NCBI RefSeq assembly: GCF_954871325.1
Contig: NC_088776.1
Span: 62,582,954-62,646,953 of the forward strand
Origin: Gordionus sp. m RMFG-2023
Taxonomy: Eukaryota; Nematomorpha; Gordioida; Chordodea; Parachordodidae
DNA: 64,000 bases
Direction: 5' to 3'
Shown here: positions 56,701 through 62,153 of the stretch, in pieces
Numbering within the stretch: the stretch's first letter is position 1
How the letters are laid out: the number at the start of each line of letters is the position of its first letter
Notes under the pieces: model-generated
Seen by the model: the letters and a program-made list of their open reading frames with translations, nothing else
Told to the model about the DNA's origin: nothing
The model's database searches: none
Program-made: the position numbers and the translations under genes

Positions 56701-58672
56701 TTTTGCCATTTCTTAAGTCATAAAAAATTCTATCTGGTATATGATGTTGGCTCTTTTTAAGGGTAGAATATGATGATCTTTGTAGGGCAAATTTTTTCGA
56801 TCGGAGTATTATAAATGAATAGAAATAGAAGTTACAATTGGTATGGAGTGCGATAAATGTTCTCTATTAATTTGCTGAAAAATCAAGATAATTATCGTTA
56901 TCTAGATAACATATCTTATCGTCATGAATTGGAATGGTTCACGTATATAATGTTGAAATTAAGAAAAACGAGTTTGAAGTTTAGATAATTCATAATGCCA
57001 CTCCATTTTATTTTATTTATTAGATTTTTTTAAACAAAAGTATAATATGTAAATAGATATAACTACTAATGTTTATTTTCATTATTATATGAATTTGAAT
57101 AGAAAAAAGATAATGCTATTTCATTACGAATTAAAATAAAAATAGATTTCAAGAATTATTTCTAATAACATATTTTGCTAGCTAAATCTTAACTTAATTC
57201 TATTCCTTTTTTTAAACAAAATTTTAAAATAAAAAACGCATAACATGCGATCATAAAATAGGATAATATGATAGAAAGTTTATTCATATTAAGCAATTAA
57301 ATTGATGTACAAAACTAAGTGTACATATATCTACTTTTTATATCATTAAAACTTTTAACTCCAAAATCTTAAAAATAGCGAACTGATAACTTAGAATCTG
57401 GAGTGTCGATATTGAGAATAAAACAATTCATAGTGAATTCAAGGCGATTTATATGAAATTCGATGTTTTTTTTTGTATTTTCCGGGGCAAATTCCCGCTA
57501 ATTGTGAAAGCAAATTAAGGTCATTTTTTTTCTTGTTTTTTATTGGTTATTTTTTTTATCCCCTTATCTGAAAATAGCGTACCATATGGGATGTTAACAT
57601 TATTGGATTTTTTTTATATCTTTATAGAAACCTTGTTAAATTTAAAGAATGGTGTGCAAGCACAGTTGTTGAATATAAAATTTTGTTTTTAACTCTTTGA
57701 AAATATTTAGGCAATGCCAGATTAGGAAATAGTCTTTTCTTTGAAGTATAAAGTATATGTTTTAAAATTTCAGAAATATATATTTATGGGATGATATTTT
57801 TTTATAAGAAATAGACAGAGTTGTACTATTATTTTGTAAATTAAAAATTACCGATATTATATATATTTAAAACTTTTTATTAATATATTGCATCTGAAGT
57901 TGCTCCAGGTAAGAATATTTAATATATAAAATACATTCTTACCTTTAATAATATTAAAAATAGAGGATGATAGAAAATGAAAGAATAATAATCAAAAAAT
58001 ATTATATATTAACTGTTGTTTTAATTTTATATATCTTTTTATTAAAAAGTTATAGAAGAAGAAGCTGTACCAGGTAATAATATCAAGTTCTATATTTTAA
58101 AAAAAGAAACAAAATGATGATATAAATTAAAGAAATAACTCTTTTCAAGCTTAATATTAAAATTATAGTTAATGCCTCAAACATCTCTAATGAAATAACC
58201 AATAAAAATTATCATAAAATATATTTTTATTCAACATAATTAACTACAGAAAATATATAATTATTTTTTTACGAATATCAATGTAAAAAATAAAATAATA
58301 TTTTAATTTTATATTATTTTTATTATATAAGTAAAACATAAATCCTTATGCTTAAATAAAAGCAAAAAATTATCAGCAGCAGGATAAAAATAAAAATTAT
58401 AATGTTTATATAAATAAAAATAATTTCATTTTATTTCAATTTTTTAAAAAAATTTCACTCACAAGAATAGTAAATATATAATTTTTTTCCTATTAAGAAG
58501 TGGCTGCTGAAGGAATTCTTGGTAATAATATTTGTTTTATAAATATTTTTTCAGTCACCTAATAAATAATCGATTTGAACTGTTCCATTTACTTTTTCTT
58601 ATAGGTCGTACATATGATAAATTCTTAAAAAACAATCGAGAATATAAAGTAACACCATTTAATAAAATGTAA
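23708..58672 (+). CDS. Candidate micro-exon gene for a secreted acidic protein (whole span)
   Basis: A signal-peptide exon, a series of tiny internal exons and a terminal exon can be chained on one strand. Exons that I rate best: 23708-23759, 24619-24645, 26939-27025, 35301-35366, 35764-35796, 36748-36792, 37057-37101, 40666-40674, 40814-40822, 40999-41007, 49582-49617, 53804-53818, 54808-54828, 55709-55732, 57628-57651, 58050-58073, 58498-58521, 58605-58672. All internal ones have lengths divisible by three and phase-1 borders. Nearly all end in G, so the junction codons are E, D, A, V or G. With the weaker exons (35674, 37475, 56681, 57900) the chain is 675 nt, about 224 residues. After the signal it is rich in Glu/Asp and poor in Cys. 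The introns contain all the transposons between 25 and 53 kb. Several genes rather than one, or alternative exon use, are possible. No domain is recognised. The design matches what is known of schistosome micro-exon genes and aphid bicycle effectors. Confidence 0.6.
24619..24645 (+). CDS. Micro-exon, 27 nt (DKPLNNYT)
   Basis: Acceptor 'ATTACTATAG', exon of 27 nt and donor GTAAAT. It is phase 1 on both sides and reads D-D-K-P-L-N-N-Y-T after joining to exon 1. The longer open frame around it (24480-24680) continues upstream without a plausible start. Confidence 0.5.
25068..25079 (+). CDS. Possible micro-exon, 12 nt
   Basis: 'TTTATAAG' acceptor, 12 nt reading A-A-I-R after joining, donor GTATAG. 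It fits the phase rule but is short enough to arise by chance. I leave it out of the main chain. Confidence 0.22.
25245..26400 (+). mobile_element. 5'-truncated LINE tail in an intron of the micro-exon gene
   Basis: The intact C-terminal frame at 25265-26311 is followed by a short 3' region with 'AATAAATAATAAATAATAAAA' and an A-rich tail near 26390, as in LINE insertions. No upstream reverse transcriptase catalytic domain is present, so the copy is 5'-truncated. Two older relics of the same family lie at 2085-2330 and 61025-61150. It lies in the same direction as the host gene. Confidence 0.75.
25265..26311 (+). CDS. LINE ORF C-terminal part: zinc finger plus putative PD-(D/E)XK-type nuclease, 348 aa
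   Basis: An uninterrupted 348-residue frame. Residues 1-160 are the helical thumb-like region following a reverse transcriptase ([13 protein letters not shown], then [25 protein letters not shown]). A CxxC...HxxxC finger follows: CIKC at about 170-173, with His183 and Cys187. Then comes [16 protein letters not shown], and a segment with LRPDG (Asp about 231) and SLIWDFTC (Asp about 247), resembling the acidic residues of the restriction-like nuclease found after the finger in R2/NeSL-type elements. The last part, [19 protein letters not shown] to FLGTC, matches the usual end of this RT family. The RT core is missing, so it cannot retrotranspose. The lack of stops suggests a young insertion or, less likely, retention of the nuclease by the host. 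Confidence 0.82.
   Translation: [348 protein letters not shown]
26939..27025 (+). CDS. Exon, 87 nt, of the micro-exon gene
   Basis: Strong acceptor ('TTTACTATTTTTTATTAG'), 28 codons open in phase 1 (A-L-K-N-G-N-V-S-K-N-D-S-T-L-S, then LFVIAYHHIDKIE) and donor GTTTGG. It is the longest internal exon. The donor lacks the usual A at position 3, like the donors after 37101 and 49617. It may contain the hydrophobic part of the mature protein (LSLFVIAY). Confidence 0.58.
27026..27590. other. Intronic AT-rich sequence, nothing assignable
   Basis: Simple A/T sequence with a candidate exon at 27086-27104 that fails the phase rule and was discarded. Confidence 0.4.
27590..29290 (-). mobile_element. 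LTR-retrotransposon fossil, gag-like, heavily broken
   Basis: On the minus strand, around 28900-29080, the sequence reads like a retrotransposon gag domain, with a recognisable run of the type 'elrirdqlipglk'. The neighbouring sequence keeps a coding-like composition down to about 27600. It is an old, much-broken fossil without visible LTRs. Family assignment beyond 'LTR type, probably Ty3-like' is not justified. Confidence 0.4.
30249..32411 (-). mobile_element. hAT transposon inserted in the 29869-34760 element
   Basis: The ends are TAGACCTATTC at 30249 and AAATAGGCCTA ending at 32411. Inside both ends there are dense 'ATTCGAATCGAAT' palindromes. The target duplication is CTGTAATG (30241-30248) and CTGTAATA (32412-32419), seven of eight. 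The minus strand encodes a broken hAT transposase. A decayed left end of the same family is visible at about 42590-42675. Confidence 0.9.
30570..32038 (-). pseudogene. hAT transposase, broken
   Basis: Minus-strand frames give the hAT signatures in order. 32038-31787 is an N-terminal region. 31620-31429 has INFSSDIWTNPTQVPFLGLTAHFIDD, the usual 'DxWTS...TAHFID' block with the first catalytic Asp. 31171-30938 has SPKKLNLLKNICSSL and then LDCEIRWNSTYQMI, the 'RWNSTY' block. Around 30720-30590 the hATC dimerisation motif reads DPLMWWKTNAHRIPILSKMA, then ACERLFSVGTNLL. Stops and shifts separate the parts. Overlapping plus-strand frames here (31830-32406) are shadows. Confidence 0.88.
32519..32616. 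repeat. Two-copy tandem repeat, about 49 bp unit
   Basis: 'AATATATCAATTTTAGC' to 'AATAAAATTGCTAAA' is present twice back to back with almost no differences, inside the outer hAT shell just right of the nested element. Likely a recent slippage or unequal-crossover duplication. Confidence 0.9.
33448..34161. mobile_element. hAT-type MITE, 714 bp, exact target duplication
   Basis: Ends CAGGGTTGTGCG and TGCTAACCCTG are inverted. The flanking 8-mers CTTTAATA (33440-33447 and 34162-34169) are identical. Next to both ends are palindromic 'TTGACCGGTCAA'-like words. No transposase remains. Its end 'CAGGGTTG' is shared with the hAT at 45652-49296, so the two may use related transposases. Confidence 0.92.
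34764..34958. repeat. Hairpin-forming inverted repeat next to the hAT nest
   Basis: 'ATGATTTGTTGTAATACATT' to 'ACAACTTTCTTATAAAATT' at the left is mirrored by 'AATTTTAAGAAAGTTGC' to 'AACAACAAATCAT' at the right. The arms are about 50 bases with a loop of about 85. It lies directly beside the insertion site of the outer hAT. It could be a small foldback element that served as a target. Confidence 0.7.
35301..35366 (+). CDS. Exon, 66 nt, of the micro-exon gene
   Basis: Excellent pyrimidine-rich acceptor ('TTTTTTTGTTTCGTCAATTTAG'), 21 open codons in phase 1 (L-I-S-Y-K-K-N-L-K-L, then INNDFEEMLNK) and donor GTAAAATT. The open frame over 66 nt of AT-rich DNA and the strong sites make this one of the better calls. 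Confidence 0.6.
35674..35697 (+). CDS. Micro-exon, 24 nt (alternative end 35703, 30 nt)
   Basis: Acceptor 'TTATAATTTAG'. The exon reads QRNIPRL, with donor GTATAAG at 35698 or GTAAATT at 35704. Both choices keep length divisible by three and phase 1, but the last base is A rather than G. Confidence 0.4.
   Translation, partial: NREIFLG
35764..35796 (+). CDS. Micro-exon, 33 nt (KLEDVLEELV)
   Basis: Acceptor 'AACATCTAG', 33 nt and donor GTATAAT, phase 1. The peptide KLEDVLEELV is strongly acidic and amphipathic and resembles the E-rich exons at the 3' end of the gene. Confidence 0.6.
36004..36039 (+). CDS. Possible micro-exon, 36 nt (WCDHSKSLIKS)
   Basis: It fits the phase-1, multiple-of-three rule and has coding-like content. 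However, the acceptor 'AAATTAAAAG' is weak and the donor is GTTATT. It is left out of the main chain. Confidence 0.3.
36684..36689 (+). CDS. Possible 6-nt micro-exon in a tandem unit
   Basis: 'ATTTGCAAG' precedes ATGAAA and donor GTATTT. The tandem neighbour keeps ATGAAG and GTAATATT (about 36985) but has lost the AG acceptor. It is very short and speculative. Confidence 0.2.
36748..36792 (+). CDS. Micro-exon, 45 nt, tandem copy A (FVELVENQILAYQI)
   Basis: Acceptor 'TATTTTCAAG', 45 nt, donor GTATATG, phase 1. It is homologous to the exon at 37057-37101 (both 45 nt, starting ATTTT-TGGAG-TTG) with matching intron sequence around it ('GGATCTATAAAATTTCTAATAAT' versus 'GAATTCTATAAAATTTCTAATAAT'). 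The unit is about 309 bp. The two peptides have diverged while frame, length and splice sites held, which supports function. Confidence 0.68.
37057..37101 (+). CDS. Micro-exon, 45 nt, tandem copy B (FLELAADVGINDEL)
   Basis: Acceptor 'TTTTTTTTAG', 45 nt, donor GTTTATG, phase 1. Sister of 36748-36792. The peptide keeps F-x-E-L and an acidic middle. Confidence 0.65.
37475..37483 (+). CDS. Micro-exon, 9 nt (QP)
   Basis: 'TATTTTATTAAAG' acceptor, TCCAGCCAG, donor GTAAAATC. The CCAG/GTAA junction is the same as at 55732, 57908 and 58073, where the exon also ends in Pro codon plus G. Confidence 0.4.
37484..40665. other. Long AT-rich intronic stretch, no exon found
   Basis: Simple A/T sequence. A GC-richer patch at 40075-40320 ('GGGCTACAGC', 'AGCTCTAGCCCG', 'GAGACCGGTCGGTGCCC') looks like decayed transposon sequence. 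The frame at 40092-40283 has no support. Confidence 0.4.
40666..40674 (+). CDS. Micro-exon, 9 nt (VN)
   Basis: Acceptor 'TTTTTTTTTAAG', TTGTGAACG, donor GTAATATT; phase 1 on both sides. Homologous to 40999-41007. Confidence 0.45.
40814..40822 (+). CDS. Micro-exon, 9 nt (NE)
   Basis: Acceptor 'TTATTTTTAG', CTAATGAGG, donor GTAAATATTTG; phase 1. Its tandem copy at 41141 is unchanged in the exon but lacks the acceptor. Confidence 0.45.
40999..41007 (+). CDS. Micro-exon, 9 nt (EN)
   Basis: Acceptor 'TATTTTCTAAG', CTGAGAATG, donor GTAATATAT; phase 1. Compared with 40666-40674 the exon has changed (TTGTGAACG to CTGAGAATG) while both sites are kept. Confidence 0.45.
41141..41149 (+). pseudogene. 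Dead 9-nt micro-exon copy
   Basis: Same nine bases and GTAAAATT donor as at 40814, but the preceding dinucleotide is AA instead of AG ('TATTTTTTAA'), so it should not be spliced in. Confidence 0.5.
41150..42718. other. AT-rich intronic stretch
   Basis: No exon passing the phase rule. A decayed end of the 'ATTCG' hAT family (as at 30249) is seen at 42590-42675. Confidence 0.4.
43000..43653. mobile_element. Right-end fragment of the 29869-34760 hAT family
   Basis: This block aligns with 34170-34760: 'GATTTGATTCAGG', 'AAAAAGAATCTGTATCTGTATC', 'AAGGATCTTAGATACAGATA' and the terminus 'ACTGCCCAACTCTG' at 43653. The left end of the element is missing. It sits inside the hAT at 42727-45197, so it inserted there and was then truncated, or was captured. 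Confidence 0.85.
43729..44790 (+). pseudogene. hAT transposase, internally deleted and broken
   Basis: The N-terminal piece at 43729-43920 (MDAKLKRIGEKIKTK, then KSDVWKKFSFIYDE) looks like the BED-type zinc-finger region and ends at a TG/GTATATG donor-like site. 44098-44340 has TMFCGRDLRSFDTIHGEGFV, YFAKIGSIYGNIDV and IPNPTTISRN, the 'DLRPFDTV...GxGF' and 'PHPTTVSR' blocks of hAT. 44454-44696 has ILKWWKTNHYEFPNLSILAL, then LAIPASSASSERAFSR, the hATC dimerisation motif. The catalytic middle between PTTISRN and the WW motif is largely missing. Confidence 0.9.
46130..46980 (+). pseudogene. hAT transposase fragment, plus-strand copy
   Basis: 46408-46608 reads ILTDASNKKNIKIFLLIL, then KLLNFFSSNSEKSKDIASHI, the block after the catalytic DAS motif in ZBED/SCAND3-like hAT transposases. 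It has stops beyond 46608 and lacks the part corresponding to 'LRYVPIRCLSL' in the other copy, through a deletion between about 46640 and 46690. Confidence 0.82.
48070..49030 (-). pseudogene. hAT transposase fragment, minus-strand copy
   Basis: 48468-48259 reads CICHTLHETCKKAMNVLSADVK, then LRYVPIRCLSLIPAIDRIL, matching the CHxxH and 'LRHVxTRWLSL' blocks of hAT transposases. Upstream (48750-48650, minus) the 'DGHPYAIL' region matches the plus-strand copy. Plus-strand frames at 48287-48651 are shadows. Confidence 0.82.
49582..49617 (+). CDS. Micro-exon, 36 nt (NIIENPPEEME)
   Basis: Acceptor 'TTTTTTTTTTCAATTTTTAG', 36 nt, phase 1, donor GTTTTTTTT (weak). It is strongly acidic. A decayed copy of the exon and its flanking intron lies at about 50320-50530. 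Confidence 0.55.
49660..50110. mobile_element. Decayed hAT-like ends in the tandem intron unit
   Basis: 'GGTGGCGGGCGGG', 'GGCGGGCGGGCGGG' and 'CCCGCCC' words with possible ends TAATGTGCA (49802) and TGCTCATTA (50090) look like a GC-ended MITE. No convincing target duplication was found. Confidence 0.45.
50485..50520 (+). pseudogene. Dead copy of the 36-nt micro-exon
   Basis: 'GATATTATTGAGAATTCTTC' and 'AAGAAATTGAAG' align with the exon at 49582, and the upstream intron also aligns ('GTTAACTGTAAATATATATA', 'CTCTTATTTTATTA'). The acceptor AG is gone, the frame contains a stop (CATAAGAA) and the donor is lost. It shows that exon-intron units duplicate and then decay. Confidence 0.6.
50530..51213. 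other. Intronic, nothing assignable
   Basis: AT-rich. A good acceptor ('ATGTTTTTTTTTCAG', about 51136) is followed by an open stretch that does not end in the right phase, and I do not call it. Confidence 0.4.
51219..53214 (+). mobile_element. Small non-autonomous LTR retrotransposon fossil, young
   Basis: The LTRs are 51219-51507 and 52923-53214, starting TGTTGCG and ending CTTTTCA, and nearly identical, so the insertion is recent. The 5-bp target duplication AAATA lies at 51214-51218 and 53215-53219. A primer-binding-site-like TGGTGCCCGTCTGGG follows the first LTR directly, and a purine tract AGAAGAGGGAGAA precedes the second. The 1.4 kb interior has no recognisable gag or pol, so it depended on a relative for movement. 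Structurally it looks whole. It lies in an intron of the micro-exon gene in sense orientation. Confidence 0.92.
51560..51745. repeat. Tandem repeat inside the LTR element, about 91-bp unit
   Basis: 'GATGACTATCTAACCTATGG' followed by 'AGACTGCTTAACC' starts at 51560 and again at 51651. Shorter 'GATGACTACCTA' sub-repeats continue on both sides. It is a local interior expansion of the element. Confidence 0.85.
53220..53803. other. Intronic AT-rich sequence
   Basis: No exon passing the phase rule and no repeat boundary. Confidence 0.4.
53804..53818 (+). CDS. Micro-exon, 15 nt (EDVI)
   Basis: Acceptor 'TTATTAAATATTAG', GAGAAGATGTCATTG, donor GTAAGAATATTTG; phase 1. The donor-side sequence is shared with 55733, 57909 and 58522. 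Confidence 0.55.
53833..53935. repeat. Minisatellite, 24-bp unit, about four copies
   Basis: The unit TATGAAAAAAATTAAATTATATTT is repeated head to tail just after the donor of the 53804-53818 exon, inside the intron. Copies are nearly identical, so the array is young and probably length-variable. Confidence 0.93.
53936..54807. other. Intronic AT-rich sequence
   Basis: A candidate exon after 54493 fails by one base. A run of C at 54722. Nothing else. Confidence 0.4.
54808..54828 (+). CDS. Micro-exon, 21 nt (LEEFPD)
   Basis: Pyrimidine tract and 'AAAACAAG' acceptor, 21 nt, donor GTAAAAATATTG; phase 1. It joins as D-L-E-E-F-P-D. Confidence 0.55.
55709..55732 (+). CDS. Micro-exon, 24 nt (MEEVIVP)
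   Basis: Acceptor 'TTCATTTTATCAAG', 24 nt, ending CCAG, donor GTAAGAATATTTATTTTG; phase 1. One of four 24-nt exons in the last 3 kb of the gene, sharing the acidic start and Pro/Gly end. Confidence 0.6.
56681..56695 (+). CDS. Micro-exon, 15 nt (ESSL)
   Basis: Acceptor 'ATGTCACACAAG', 15 nt, donor GTGAAT, phase 1. It is enclosed in a 75-codon open frame (56533-56760) that looks coding-like on its own. The longer frame may therefore be a larger exon or an unrelated small gene. Confidence 0.35.
   Translation: MKVL
57628..57651 (+). CDS. Micro-exon, 24 nt (TLLNLKN)
   Basis: Excellent acceptor ('TTTTTTTTATATCTTTATAG'), 24 nt, donor GTGTGC; phase 1. Confidence 0.5.
57900..57908 (+). CDS. Micro-exon, 9 nt (AP), possibly once 18 nt
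   Basis: The nine bases TTGCTCCAG precede GTAAGAATATTTAATA and follow 'CATCTGAAG'. Extending to CATCTGAAGTTGCTCCAG would read S-E-V-A-P in phase 1 and look more like its neighbours, but the base pair before it is TG, not AG. So the original acceptor may have been lost and an internal AG taken over. Confidence 0.42.
58050..58073 (+). CDS. Micro-exon, 24 nt (IEEEAVP)
   Basis: Acceptor 'TTTTTATTAAAAAG', 24 nt ending CCAG, donor GTAATAATATC; phase 1. A second AG six bases in (TTATAG) could give an 18-nt version that also keeps the frame. Confidence 0.58.
58498..58521 (+). CDS. Micro-exon, 24 nt (VAAEGIL)
   Basis: Acceptor 'TTTTTTTCCTATTAAG', 24 nt, donor GTAATAATATTTGTTTT; phase 1. A second AG three bases in would give 21 nt, again frame-neutral. 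Confidence 0.58.
58605..58672 (+). CDS. Terminal exon of the micro-exon gene (RTYDKFLKNNREYKVTPFNKM, stop)
   Basis: Acceptor 'TTACTTTTTCTTATAG' is very good. Phase 1 reads G-R-T-Y-D-K-F-L-K-N-N-R-E-Y-K-V-T-P-F-N-K-M, then TAA at 58670-58672. AATAATAAAAATATG follows directly, with AATAAA-type signals. The basic, aromatic C-terminus contrasts with the acidic internal exons. No later exon fits. Confidence 0.6.
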
Positions 58673-59453
58673 AATTTAATAATAAAAATATGATGACTCG
58701 TTTTTGCGAAATAGATTTAAAAATGCGATGTCATAATATCTACAGGAAAATAAAAATAAAAATAGAGAAAATAAATATATGTATAATTCCATATTTATAA
58801 AATATTTTGGAGTATATTATGGCCTTCATTTTTGTCAAATAAATACTGCAGTAATAAACGAATACTTCAACGAAGATAAACCCTTCTAGTTAAATTTTTA
58901 AAAACAGAATGCGTTACACTAACTCGTTTTACTTGCTATATTCATAATAAAAGTAACACATTACTCATTATATTAAATATTATTTAAAAAACTATTATTT
59001 TGTTTTTCACCATATATAACAATTATATTATAAGATCAGGTCTTTTTATAACAATTTTATTTTTAAAAGAAATTCATTTAAAATATTTTGATCAGTTGAA
59101 CAAGGAAGCATAATATTCAATCCCTATGTTTTGCTGGTAAACACACTTTCAACTGGGGCATAATATAAAAGGGTTTTATTATTTTATTTTAATAGATAAA
59201 AATTATGATTATGGGAATTTATTAAAAAAAATTTAAAAAATTGTCATTTTTAGCAAATACTTATTAGATCTTCTTCAGAATTTTCAAGATCCTCATCAAA
59301 CAATTTTATCAGAACTTTGGCATGTGTGAAACAAGATCTCATCTTAAACTGGAACTGAGTTCAAGCTTTTTTGTTTTTGACTTTTTATTTTATTTAGGAC
59401 CAATATTAAATAATGTACTTGATTACTGGAAATATATATTCATCTTATGTTGA
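58673..59453. other. Downstream of the micro-exon gene, nothing assignable
   Basis: AT-rich. A stretch at 59250-59400 is less AT-rich but has no frame. Confidence 0.4.
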
Positions 59454-61024
59454 AATCTTTTTACACAATATTTTAACTGTACACCTTTATATATATCTTG
59501 TAGGATTAAATTAATAAGGTGTTTAAAAAACTTGATTATATTTAATGCCACTATTTTAAGCTTTAATATTATAAAACAATGATTATCATAATAGAAAATG
59601 ATAAATTTTGGAATTTCTACATATATTTCATATTATAATATAATTACTTTTATTTTATGATTAAGTTTTTTAAATATTTAAAAAAATGTATATTAAAATA
59701 CAATCAGAGTTGCCTTCTTTTATTATAAACCAAAATTAAGAGACAATTTTATAAAAAAAATTTATACGGGGAATTAATTTATTCATATTTTAAAAAAATT
59801 ATTATTGTACACTAACAAAATTTTGAGAGAATTTGAATTATTATTACGTTTAAAAAAATCTGTTAATTTGTTTTCGTTTTTTAAACTCATAATTTTTTTT
59901 GATTAAAAATATTTATCAAAATTTTTTTAGAAATAGAGGATATAAGTAATATTACTACTATTATAATAAATAATATAATCATTTTTATATACTTTAAACA
60001 TTTTTTTAAAATAATTATTTATTTCAACATTTTTAAAAATTTTTAATTTTGTGAAAAATATATTTCCAGCAATATTTGTAAAATAAACCTATAAATTTTA
60101 GACAATTGTACCCACAGAAGATTGGCGCATATTGCGTAATTGTCAGGAAAATTTAGAATTTTAAAATGTTCATTTAAAATATTTTTTCTACAATTATAGT
60201 TGTATAAGGGTAAGATCAATAATATTTTTTTAAAATTTAGTACTTTATTTTAAAAGATTTACCAATAAATGTATCTTTTTCCCAGTATCTTGATTAATTT
60301 ATTAATAAATATATTTTAATCCCCATAACTTTAATTGTATTAACTTTATAATTTTAATTAATTTATGGTCATTATTAAATTTATAAAATTGACATAAAAT
60401 TTATTAGATTAGATAAATTTCAAATATTCATGGAAAAATTTTCTAAAAATCACAAAATAAATTTTTCTACACATACTGGAATACGTTTTCAGTAAATTTA
60501 TGTTTTGGGGATTTAAAAAATGCCCAAAAAAATGATTAAAACATGACGCTAAACAGATATATTAGATAAATTAAAATATAAAAAAATTTATTTATTAATA
60601 TCATAATATGCTCTATTCTTATTCATATTTTAAAACTAATTAAAATAAATATGTAATCAGGAGATTTTCATTGCTTCCGTCTTCTTCTTTCCAAGATTAA
60701 TAATATTGAATATTAATGGTCATGATAAAGATATCTTACACAATTAATTTATTCGTTAAATATTTTATAATTATATAAAGGGCCTCTACCAAAGAAATCA
60801 AATTATCAATACCCATTATGATCAATATACTATATATAATTTTTATCTGGTGATGGATTCAATGGATTTCTTTATTTATTTGATTTTATAAAATTATTAA
60901 ATAAATTTTTATTCCTATGTTAACATTCATTTAATAATCCATTTTATATTACTTGGAAATTTATCAAAATCATTATATATTTTACTGCTATCAAAATAAA
61001 AATATTTTTTATAACTTAATATCA

Positions 61025-61150
61025 GATAATGGCCTAGGCTAGATGGTTTAACTCTTTTCCTTGGTCATTAGTTAAGACCTTAATTTGTGACTTTACGTAT
61101 CTGCATTTCTAAAATTTTTTAATTCTAGTACTGTTGACATAGTGAGAAAA
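61025..61150 (+). pseudogene. LINE C-terminal relic in copy 2
   Basis: Reads LDGLTLFPWSLVKTLICDFT with stops after it, matching [22 protein letters not shown] of the 25265-26311 frame. It retains the DGLT...PWSL...DFT segment that the copy at 2085-2330 has lost. Confidence 0.75.
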
Positions 61151-62029
61151 CAGGGGATAGATCTTTATTGCTTATGTAACCTATGAGAGTGTTTACTTGA
61201 TAAAATTATACGTTTTAATTGGTTGGGGGGGGGGATTTATGAAATAAACTTCTCTTAATAAAAAACTTAATAATTTTTATATGCTACACTAAGTATTTAA
61301 AAAGATCCCTCTAGATTAAAGATGTCAAAATAATGATCGCCAATTATTATGGTTGGACCTTTTAACTTGATTATTTTAAACCCATGTAGCTATTTTGTCT
61401 ACTTTCCACACCTCAGAATTAAAAAAAAATATTTAACAGATAAGTAAAGATATTTTTATTTCATTTATTAATAAAAACTAATAATTCTTTTGTTTTAAAA
61501 AAATTAATAAATTATAAAAAGATAATTCTTTTTATTATAGTTTGAATTTAATTTTAAAATATATAAGTTAACAGATATTTATGTTTTCCTAAATATGTTT
61601 AATATTTATGAAAAGAATTCTAAACATGTTGAAATACATTTACAATCGTATTTTTTAAATTTTTAAATCTCTATCACTTGAGAATTACGTATAAATCATT
61701 ATTCAAGAAGAAACTTAGCACCAAAGCATCTGTATTTAAAATGGAATGATTAAATTCAAATTCAAAGTAGTGATGGGTAACCCTTTATAGAATAAGTACA
61801 TTATGTCAACGCTCAACTTTTAATAATTGAAATTATAATCCTTATATATTTATTTAAGATTAATATTATACGAGTACCATAGCTATTTCGACGAATAATT
61901 TAATTATATGAGCGCAAACAGTGTAAACTCTGGATAAAGAAGGAATTATTTATTGCATTTTAATATTTAACTAAGCCATAGAAATATATTGCAGTTAAGT
62001 CTATTTAGTATAATATTGTGTTTATATTT

Positions 62030-62153
62030 TGCAAACTCTAGTCCATGATACATCATTCTCCACTTTATATTTCCATGGCTTGCACATAAAATCAAATAGA
62101 TATTTATAGCTAAGACATATATCTTTCCATTATTAGGTTTGAATGATAATATA
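62030..62153 (-). pseudogene. Remnant of the secreted-protein signal exon, copy 3
   Basis: On the minus strand, ISFKPNNGKIYVLAINIYLI, then LCASHGNIKWRMMYHGLE, aligns with the first exons at 5019-4896 and 18917-19040 without a stop. The ATG region and the GTAAGCGC donor are both gone and the terminal exon is deleted, so this copy is dead, though its frame stayed open. Confidence 0.65.
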
